Part shown: positions 1 through 7,547 of the stretch, in pieces
Layout of the letters: each line of letters begins with the position of its first letter
Position numbering within the stretch: the stretch's first letter is position 1
Origin: Branchiostoma floridae
Taxonomy: Eukaryota > Chordata > Leptocardii > Amphioxiformes > Branchiostomatidae
Length of the DNA stretch: 31,050 nucleotides
Assembly (NCBI RefSeq): GCF_000003815.2
Contig: NC_049984.1
Span: 4,310,016-4,341,065, forward strand
Direction of reading: 5' to 3'
Program-made: the position numbers and the translations under genes
Notes under the pieces: generated by a model
Database searches by the model: none
The model's input: the letters and a program-made list of their open reading frames with translations, nothing else
Told to the model about the DNA's origin: nothing

Positions 1-354
1 TTTTGAAGGCGCATACCAATGAGACTTTTGATGAAATAAAAGAAACTTATGGTGATGATTCCCCATCATATGACCTTGTAAAACGCTGGCATTGTGAATT
101 CAAACATGGCCGGAAGTCTGTGGAAACAGCTCCCAGACCTGGTCGTCCCTCTTCTGCCATTGATGAGGCATCTGTTGCAGGACCAACCTGGGGCGTCCTA
201 CAAAAACGGTGTACAGAGCTGCATCAAACGATGGTAGAAATGCATAACTCTGGGTGATTCCTATGAAGAGAAAGACTAATAACTGTACCAAGTTTCATTA
301 ATCTCCTCCTTTGGGAAATGGGTCAGGTGGATTACTTCTTGAACGCCCCTCGTA
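1..354 (+). mobile_element. Internally deleted mariner-type transposon, 3' part
   Basis: Remnant of a Tc1/mariner DNA transposon entering from the left edge. Positions 3-182 read as the second half of the N-terminal helix-turn-helix region of a mariner/SETMAR-type transposase, with the family pattern YGDDSPSY..VKRW..EFK.GR.SVE..PR.GRPS. From about 183 the reading jumps to what looks like the extreme C-terminal tail of the same protein, in a different frame and with a stop (a KCI..GDSYEEKD-like stretch near 232-276). The catalytic DDE/D core is therefore missing. The right terminal inverted repeat is visible at about 331-354, ending GAACGCCCCTCGTA with a TA at 353-354, as expected for mariner insertion. 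The start codon at 3 is TTG and is not a real start. Non-functional copy; family call fairly sure, exact subfamily unknown. Confidence 0.75.
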
Positions 355-392
355 CCATACATATAATAAAGTCTATCGTTATCTTATTACAG

Positions 393-1368
393 TACCGTCG
401 GCGAAACCGCGTCTCCTCTGCCAGCGCTCCCAGCCACCCCGGGGAGGACCCCACCTCCCACAGACGGAGGGACAGGTTCGCATGCGCAGCCGATGACCCC
501 CATGACCTTGAAGAAGACGCTGACAGGCGCGCAGGCGCAGAGAACTTCTCTCAAGGAGACGTGAACACCACGGGCATGTCCTCCCGGGGACGGAGCAAGG
601 CGGCAAAGAAGCACAGGAAGCAGAAAGAGGGAGGGGATGAGAGTCACGGCAAACGACGACAACGATCCAAGTCGTTGGGGGACGGAACCATTCGAGATAA
701 AGGGGACAAGGGGAGACAGAGGAGCGCATCGGAAGGAACGCAAGGAACTGGAGAGGGCTCCGAGAGACATGCTAGTATTTCAGGAGGTACTCCGGTAAGA
801 GTCAGACAACGCAGCTCATCGGGTGTTAGTTCTCAAAGTGACGCGAGTTCGCAAGGACGGCAAAGAGGCGTAACTATAGAGAGACAGAAAAGTGTTCCCG
901 GAGGCATTCCTCCAAACCCGCCGATCGGCAGAGAGCGAATCCGGAGCTGCTCCGGAGCGGGAGGGAGCATGGCGCGGCTGAGATACGCCAGGAGACTCAG
1001 CCTCAACGCCGAGAAGGCCAAACGAGAGATGAAGATGAAGAGGAAGAAACCCCTGAGGCGCAGGACGACGAGGAATCTCCAGACGAAAGTGGATGTCGTG
1101 AATGAGAAGGAAGAAGATGCGATACGAGACGGAGCGCAAGAGGGCGCGCCTAGCCGCAAAGACGGAGCAGAAAAGGCTCCCATTCGTCAACTACCGAGTG
1201 AAAGGGAGAGAAAGGAATCCGATGGGTCTCCGGTAAAAAGTCGTGATGACGTCACTACCGAGGAAACCGACCTGGAGAGGTCGTCATCATCCTTGCAAGA
1301 CAGTCGAGGTGCGGTAGGGGGAGCTGCTACTGCTGAGACGGCGGAGTTCGCCAGTCCGGTCAAACGAA
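393..1368 (+). CDS. Exon of unrecognised basic Ser/Arg-rich protein (runs into assembly gap)
   Basis: A long open frame of 325 codons up to the gap, on the + strand. I place the exon start at 393, after a splice acceptor (TTATTACAG ending at 392). The in-frame residues further upstream come from the mariner terminal repeat. The peptide is highly charged and low in hydrophobic residues, so probably disordered. It repeats a basophilic-kinase-like motif: RQRSKS, RQRSAS, RQRSSS, RQKS, RIRSCS and RRLS, about every 15-40 residues. It then has a lysine/arginine block (KREMKMKRKKPLRRR) that could be a nuclear signal, and an acidic/serine tail. No domain is recognised. The 3' end, donor and following exons are hidden by the N run. 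It could be a nuclear or cytoskeletal scaffold protein; no function is claimed. Confidence 0.5.
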
Positions 1369-1960
1369 NNNNNNNNNNNNNNNNNNNNNNNNNNNNNNNN
1401 NNNNNNNNNNNNNNNNNNNNNNNNNNNNNNNNNNNNNNNNNNNNNNNNNNNNNNNNNNNNNNNNNNNNNNNNNNNNNNNNNNNNNNNNNNNNNNNNNNNN
1501 NNNNNNNNNNNNNNNNNNNNNNNNNNNNNNNNNNNNNNNNNNNNNNNNNNNNNNNNNNNNNNNNNNNNNNNNNNNNNNNNNNNNNNNNNNNNNNNNNNNN
1601 NNNNNNNNNNNNNNNNNNNNNNNNNNNNNNNNNNNNNNNNNNNNNNNNNNNNNNNNNNNNNNNNNNNNNNNNNNNNNNNNNNNNNNNNNNNNNNNNNNNN
1701 NNNNNNNNNNNNNNNNNNNNNNNNNNNNNNNNNNNNNNNNNNNNNNNNNNNNNNNNNNNNNNNNNNNNNNNNNNNNNNNNNNNNNNNNNNNNNNNNNNNN
1801 NNNNNNNNNNNNNNNNNNNNNNNNNNNNNNNNNNNNNNNNNNNNNNNNNNNNNNNNNNNNNNNNNNNNNNNNNNNNNNNNNNNNNNNNNNNNNNNNNNNN
1901 NNNNNNNNNNNNNNNNNNNNNNNNNNNNNNNNNNNNNNNNNNNNNNNNNNNNNNNNNNNN
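1369..1960. other. Assembly gap (592 N)
   Basis: Unresolved run of N. It interrupts the basic Ser/Arg-rich exon, so that exon's 3' boundary cannot be set. Confidence 1.
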
Positions 1961-2092
1961 TGTTCACTCATAGTCATTTGATGGAGGAAACCAAAACCAA
2001 TAAAGATAGGATAATATTCCTGGAGCATTACGATATTTGCTCACCTGTAAGTGTGACGATTATTATTCTCTCTGTCTTGTTCTACCCCGCAG

Positions 2093-2168
2093 GACCTAGC
2101 AGAAAATACGAATCGTCGGTGTGAGAATGTGCGGCTCATATATGATTTTCCTCACGGATCCCACTATG
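2093..2168 (+). CDS. Possible short exon downstream of the gap
   Basis: A strong acceptor (long pyrimidine tract then CCCCGCAG, ending at 2092) is followed by 25 open codons in one frame and a GT (GGGTAATG) donor-like site around 2169. This could be a later exon of the Ser/Arg-rich gene. The peptide has no recognised motif and the junction with the earlier exon lies in the gap, so this is only a candidate. Confidence 0.2.
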
Positions 2169-2169
2169 G

Positions 2170-3435
2170 GTAATGCAATGTGGCAAACACATCGATCATC
2201 ACCACGACAACGCATATGTGGTGCATGCGCACTGCATCCGGTCCGATCTATGTTATTTGCCCCGGCGCTACGAGGAAGAGTATGGAAGTTAAACACACTT
2301 CACTACCGGTGGACTGGCCCCCTGCTGTAGTGACTTATTATATATGTGTGACCCCAGGGCTTAAAAACGGAGATGGGTGCCGGGCCTACGCATCACAATG
2401 TGATGCATGTGCACTTTATCTTTAGCTTTTAGCTACCCATAGTTCCCTGTGACTCCCAGCATGCAATGGGGTCTGTGAAAGGGTCTGTCCTGATATCTCC
2501 AGCTCCAAGCATCGTTACAGAAACTCTGAATCAAGTTATGCAAATTTGCTAAGCTATTCGAGGGATACAACCCAGCTTGCTCTTTGTATGACAATATATT
2601 ACCGATAAAGCATTTTTCACTCACCTTTCATATCATAGAAGCAGGTAACGTTAGGTACTGACGGCCGTCTTGGTGTTCTTGATTTGCATTTTTTATTTTT
2701 ATTTTTATTTTTTGCTTTGGGACAGACGAGGACAATGACGAATGCATCCAAGTTAGTAACTTAAGCATATAAAGCTTAAGCAGACAGAAGGACCGTAGCT
2801 GAAGATGGCATAGCGTTTAAGATTTTGTCGACAACTTTTGGACATTTTTCTATCTGGCATTCCCTTCTGTGAGCTTTGCAAACTTAATAGGGGATATTTG
2901 AGAAGGCCAGAAGAGCTCTAGATGTCCAAAAACGTTAACTTAAATGCAATAGCTGCGTTGGTGCCCCTATGGTGTAACGCAAAAAAAGTTCTATTAAAGG
3001 GCTCAAAAAGATGCAAGCTACAACGTTCATTGCGCATAATAGAAAGTTTTATGAAGTAAAAAAGTCCTCAATGGAGTGTATTAATGATGTTGTGTAGTGT
3101 GACAAGTCCGTGTGTACTTCAATAAATGTTGATTGTTTAGTTGATTGTTTGGCTGATTGACTGATGGATGGATGGATTGAATACTGTCATAAATTCTGCC
3201 ATGCCAATCGGCCGATCTTCCAGCGATCACGTAGTACGCCCGAAGATCGTCACGGGTATTATCGAAAAGAGTAGGCTTTTCCCGGTGTGAGTGGTTGATA
3301 TTCTTTAAGACCGATTGTCGCAATTGGGGCAATTACTGTAGTATTGAGATCACCAGGCGCTGTGTACAGGCTAACATTACAGACTATTGCAATTTAGCAC
3401 CGCCAATTAAAGCTCCTCACAGTTCAGCCCCTGGC
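2170..3435. other. Stretch without recognised gene
   Basis: Only short overlapping open frames with no family resemblance. A T-rich low-complexity run lies at about 2690-2712 and a short GATG/GATT microsatellite near 3160-3180. No RNA gene was seen. Confidence 0.6.
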
Positions 3436-3445
3436 TGCGAAAAGG

Positions 3446-3574
3446 TAATCTCCAAGCAGATCCTACGGTGCCATAAGATAGTTTCAAAGCTGGCCAAGGA
3501 GTATAGCCGGCGAAAGGGAGTCAAACGGTGGGTTCGATACTATATTACGACGCCGTGGATCTGCTTTGAGATTA
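3446..3574. mobile_element. Foldback MITE, copy 1 (9-bp target duplication)
   Basis: A 129-bp element whose ends are inverted copies of each other. It starts TAATCTCCAAGCAGATCC and ends GGATCTGCTTTGAGATTA. A 9-bp direct repeat, GCGAAAAGG, flanks it at 3437-3445 and 3575-3583. Two related copies lie at 14153-14345 and about 12311-12449. No coding capacity. An 8-9 bp duplication points to a hAT-like or Mutator-like parent transposase. Confidence 0.75.
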
Positions 3575-3787
3575 GCGAAAAGGGAATAGTCGACCCACCC
3601 AATAACCGTAACACACTATAGGTTTGAACCAGCATGCAACTGTGACGTCACCCGAAAATCCTGTCCGCTTGTTGCTATGTTTGTTGCTAAAGAGATTTTG
3701 CTTTTGAGCGATGCGCGTTCGGTGTGGATCCAGATTTCTCCTCCGTCAGATCTTGTCTCCGTGGGGAAGTCCGCCTGCGTAGAGTTC

Positions 3788-4160
3788 GAGTTGGGGTTAG
3801 GGGTTCGGGGTGGGTTAGGGTTAGGGTTCGAGATAGGGTTCGGTTCGGACTAGGGTTCGGATTATGAGTTCGGGATAGGGTTAGGGTTAGGGTGGGTCAG
3901 GGTTTGAAGTTCGGGATAGGGATAGGGATAGGGTTAGGGTTAGGGTTAGGGTGGGTCAGGGTTTGGATTTATGGATAGGGTTAGGGAAAGGGTTAGGGAT
4001 AGGGATAGGGATAGGGATAGGGTTAGACTCTTAGAGTCGGGCAAAGGTGAGGGTCGGGTCGGGTCAGGGCCTGTGTTTGGGCTATGTCAACGGCTAGCCT
4101 AGTTTAAGGGTGAGGGTTCAACATTAGGTTAGGATTAGTGCCGGGTTAGGATCAGAGTGT
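3788..4160 (+). repeat. Degenerate telomere-like (TTAGGG-related) tract
   Basis: G-rich array with about ten exact TTAGGG units mixed with GATAGGG, TTCGGG, GGTCAGGG and similar variants. A higher-order unit is duplicated: 3868-3906 and 3909-3966 both run from GTTCGGGATAGGG to GGGTCAGGGTTTG. This is an interstitial telomere-like repeat. The + strand could form G-quadruplexes. Confidence 0.85.
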
Positions 4161-4186
4161 AGTACGGTTAGCATTAGTCTGTGTAA

Positions 4187-4238
4187 CACAAACTCCGCTG
4201 TCCAGGGCTCTAACTGTCCCCTCCCCGCGGAGTTTGTG
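4187..4238. repeat. 12-bp inverted repeat (hairpin) beside the telomere-like tract
   Basis: CACAAACTCCGC at 4187-4198 is perfectly complementary to GCGGAGTTTGTG at 4227-4238, with a 28-nt loop. Function unknown; possibly the end of an inserted element. Confidence 0.6.
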
Positions 4239-4239
4239 C

Positions 4240-5340
4240 TCCACTAGCTATAACCTGGGGGAACTGTTGTAGAAAATACCAACACCAATGGCAAGCCAGG
4301 ATTTTGGTCAAGCCCCCATTACCGTGGAAACCAGTATATTGGCATGTCTCCACCACCCAGACGGTGGGCGGGCTAGTTGCCTCTCCCATTGTCTGTGCTG
4401 GGCTGTGGTTCTCTGTGTGAAGGACCCATTGGAGCAGAGGCATGTTTGTGTTTAATAGGAAAACAACGTCTTGTGCCAGTTGTGGGGATTTCAAGAAACT
4501 TGAAGGAATCTTGGAGCGCAGACTTTCCTGGAACTATTATTTTGCCTGGTGGTGAGATTTTATGTGGCCAGCAACGAAAGCTTGGCATAAGATAAAGTAC
4601 ATTTTTTTTAAATCTATATAGGCAGGGAATTGCAGAAAAACAGTTGGTTCACAAAAATGCGCCATGTTGTTGTGACAGTTGAAGCCTGTCAACCTCCTTG
4701 GTCAAACTTCTCAGAACCATGATATGTCCCTCCTATAATGATTGGCACACCAGAAGTTATGCCACAGGCACATCTACCTAAAATGAATGCTATTCTATGT
4801 ATTGAAGGGTAATTTTCACATTAGTTCTTCGGTGTAGCGGTTGTTAAAAAAGACATCATTTTATAATAGTAGAACTCTGTTCCCACCATCAGTACAAGTG
4901 GCACAGATCAGAGAGATCAACTACAGATAAGAGGTGTGATGCTGTCAATCACCACATAGCAACCCACCCCAGTCCATAGCAACCAAAAGCCAGGCTCTGG
5001 TGGGCTCCCGGCAATTACATACATTATCCATATACAGAAAACCCAGTTCCCTTGACTAAGGGCTATTCTCCATCAAGCTGATAGTGGGCCGGCGGATGTT
5101 TGGCGGGCTGCTATAAGCGAGATTTAATCAGGCTAGGTTAGCATCTACAGTGAGAACCCTCCTCCCAATATACGCTCGACGTCTGCTTGAAATTTATAAT
5201 ACACCGCTCTTATCCCCCCTTAAGTTTACTGGAAGTGTACTGTTTGGACACATATTTGGCAGGAGAAGAAATTTGGCTTGAAATAGTTAAAATACATATA
5301 ATAGTGTGACTGTCTGTATGTATGTAAACCGAAGATAAAA
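4240..5340. other. Stretch without recognised gene
   Basis: Open frames at 4210-4595 overlap on both strands and show no family signature. Nothing else supportable was seen until the tRNA. Confidence 0.5.
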
Positions 5341-5358
5341 AATAAGACTTAAAAAGTG

Positions 5359-5364
5359 AAAAAA
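5359..5364 (-). terminator. RNA polymerase III terminator of tRNA-Met
   Basis: Run of six T on the minus strand, 3 nt past the tRNA discriminator base. Confidence 0.8.
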
Positions 5365-5367
5365 TTC

Positions 5368-5440
5368 TGCCCCGTGTGAGGATCGAACTCACGACCTTGA
5401 GATTATGAGACTCACGCGCTGCCTACTGCGCCAACGAGGC
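5368..5440 (-). tRNA. tRNA-Met (anticodon CAT), elongator type
   Basis: Read on the minus strand, 73 nt from 5440 to 5368 fold as a tRNA without an intron. The acceptor stem GCCTCGT pairs with ACGGGGC (one G-U) with discriminator A. The anticodon loop is CT-CAT-AA. The T arm GGTTCGATCC-type region reads GTGAGTTCGATCCTCAC. Box A and box B are intact. The stem bases TGAG/CTCA below the loop pair well. A six-T terminator follows directly. It closely resembles animal elongator tRNA-Met and looks functional. Confidence 0.93.
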
Positions 5441-5571
5441 GGATGCTGACGTCTGGCAGTAACACAATAAAAGCGTCGCGCTAATCAATAATCATGCGTC
5501 ACGTTACGTAGCGTTCGTAGGCCGGCACAAGCCAGCGCGCGGTAATTTGAAGCCACGTCAAATAGCGACGC

Positions 5572-5826
5572 TTAAGGTACACTCTCACTGCACTTCCGTC
5601 ACGCTTGCGACACTGTGGGGTTCGTTCACTGCGTCACTGTTTTATTATTTTCTCCGATTTTTTATAATTTAGATATTGCGTAATACTAAAAGTATGACTT
5701 AGAAGACGACAAAATACACAAAAAGTAAGAAAATTCGTTCTTTATCTCTGAAATTCGTTGAATATCCGAGTTCGAACCCCGCAGTGACGTAAGCTTGACG
5801 CAAGTGTAGTGAGAGTAATGCACCTT
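5572..5826. mobile_element. MITE with GGTGCACTCTCACTGC ends, copy 1
   Basis: A 255-bp element with inverted ends of about 50 bp: the left end contains ACTCTCACTGCACTT and the right end AGTGTAGTGAGAGT. The AT-rich middle (AAAAGTATGACTTA...CACAAAAAGTAAGAAA) is shared with a second copy at 23007-23213 and a fragment near 23800-23905. No coding capacity. The outer left flank is TTAA and the right flank TTTA, so a TTAA target is possible but unproven. Confidence 0.75.
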
Positions 5827-5829
5827 TAG

Positions 5830-6945
5830 GAAGAGTGCAAATACAAACCACGTATCGTTCAAGGATGCACTATTTCATTCTTCATACACGTTTCAGGGTC
5901 CTTGGTTACATTTTCAATTTCTTCATGAATGTGGCGAGGGAATCAATAAAGATTACACGTAAATTTTCGCTTTTGAGACATAGTGAGAAGACGGCCAGAC
6001 AGATAAACATAATCTTCTACTTTGGTTTTGTATTCAATATATCATAATGTAACAGTTATATTATAATGTTGTCATCATCGTTTTAGTTCTATCAATCTTA
6101 TAATCAATGCCATATAATTGTCCTCTGTTCCTTGCGCAATATTTTGTGTTTCCATGTAAATGTTTGCATCATGACCAACAACAATGACACAAGAAAAACG
6201 CCGGATAGTTTTGATATCCTAATAGGCGAGCGCCAATTTATTCAGATCAAACCATTTCTACCATTTTATGGTAGACGTATTCTCTTTAGCTGATATGAGG
6301 TCCAATGCTTTACTTGTCGTATCATGGACAGAGTTTCAGAAATCGTGTAAAAACCTACTGCACACTTTCATTTAAAACATTTTTCAAGATTGGCAATTTG
6401 ACTTACGAGAAGTCCGTAACTGACGATGATGCTTTTGACACACAAGAAGTCTGGAAGACATATAAGTCATTTTGTAGTCCTTACGTAGTCCACTTTTTTC
6501 ATTTAAGTATCAGGACAATTAAGTACAAATTAAGACCTTTTTTTTGTCACAGGATATTCACATAAAGCGTTATCAATTTTAGTACACATTTCATCCAAAT
6601 CCATAAAAACCATAAAGCAGCTAGGTGTGTGGACAATTAATGCACTGCCTTCATGTTATCAATTATGAATTTTTCTCATTTTGGCGGACACATGTACGCC
6701 ATAAGTGCACAGATGAAGCCAACATTTTAGCCTAAAAAGAATCGACTCCTATTTAATGGCTTATAGAAGATCTTCGTGGGTCCTCTTTCTGGCTGCCCAT
6801 ATGTTGACAACCGCTTCTCCAGAAAACGCCGCGACTTTCCCTCTGAAGAAACGTGTGGATCCGTGAACAGTTTCATCAGATTGATCTGTTGTCACTGTGT
6901 AACAAAGGTCTTTGTACATAGCTAAGTGTTTATACCTCGCTGATC
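5830..6945. other. AT-rich stretch without recognised gene
   Basis: Short open frames at 5835-6047 and 6305-6565 have no recognisable motif or splice context. This probably is intergenic DNA past the oxidase gene's 3' end. Confidence 0.5.
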
Positions 6946-6950
6946 ATGAT

Positions 6951-7348
6951 GTTTCGGTGACCGTCTGTCACCGGCTTCCTCAGGATACTAATGAATTCTT
7001 CTACAGCTTGAGCCATTAAGGCATACGTCACATATCCAAACCGGGGCCCGGCCGGGCAGCTTTTGGGAACGAAATATATACATAGACACCAAACTACACA
7101 AGATATAAAGAGAATCGCCGTGGGCATTATTTGTGTATATTTAACGTATACATTTATACTTTTCATTTCCACAAACAGCCCGGTCGGGCCCACTATTGGA
7201 ATTGTAACGTTTGCCTAACCGTGATGATAGGGGATTTAAATTCAGGTTAGGGACCGCATCCTTAAAATGCAGCAGCGACACCTAGCTGCAGTGCGAAGTA
7301 AAACCAGTCAGTATAGCCCTGAGGAAGGTAACAGACGGTCACCGAAAC
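6951..7348. repeat. Inverted-repeat unit with Penelope-like terminal motif
   Basis: The segment at 6951-6984 (GTTTCGGTGACCGTCTGT...CTTCCTCAGG) is repeated in inverse at 7318-7348 (CCTGAGGAAGGTAACAGACGGTCACCGAAAC-type). A second inverted pair lies inside: a 14-bp GC-rich arm at 7044-7057 and 7178-7191. A third copy of the outer motif is at 9117-9146. The pattern CCTGA(A/G)GAAGG...CGAAAC recalls ends of Penelope-like retroelements, which can carry hammerhead-type ribozymes. That link is from memory and not tested. Confidence 0.45.
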
Positions 7349-7363
7349 TTTGGCCAGACATTA

Positions 7364-7451
7364 TTTAACACTTGGTTGTCTACGAACGTATTCAGAATGT
7401 TTGGATCTATCCATTGTCCTTCACAGCTTAGCCGGCGGAGGTTTGGCTTAG
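7364..7451 (-). pseudogene. Duplicated 3' end of the oxidase last exon
   Basis: About 88 bp that align with 7486-7577, the end of the real last exon plus its flank. On the minus strand it still reads AKPPPAKL then a stop, but it has no splice acceptor and no upstream exon sequence. It is a partial tandem duplication lying just downstream of the functional stop codon. Confidence 0.7.
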
Positions 7452-7547
7452 GATTCAGTAACAAACTTAGGCTGTATTAACTGTATTAGCACTTCGTTCT
7501 CTACAAAAGAACGTCGATATCCTGAATGTGTGGATTTGGCCATTGTC

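Noticed and set aside
318-392. Start of the Ser/Arg-rich frame at 318
   Set aside because: The residues before 393 are translated from the mariner terminal repeat; a splice acceptor at 391-392 explains the real exon start better.
2047-2092. A 46-bp intron between a GTAAGT and the CCCCGCAG acceptor
   Set aside because: Shorter than expected for animal introns and the upstream sequence has no open frame that fits.
4210-4595. Overlapping open frames on both strands as a gene
   Set aside because: No recognisable motif, no splice context and equal openness on both strands.
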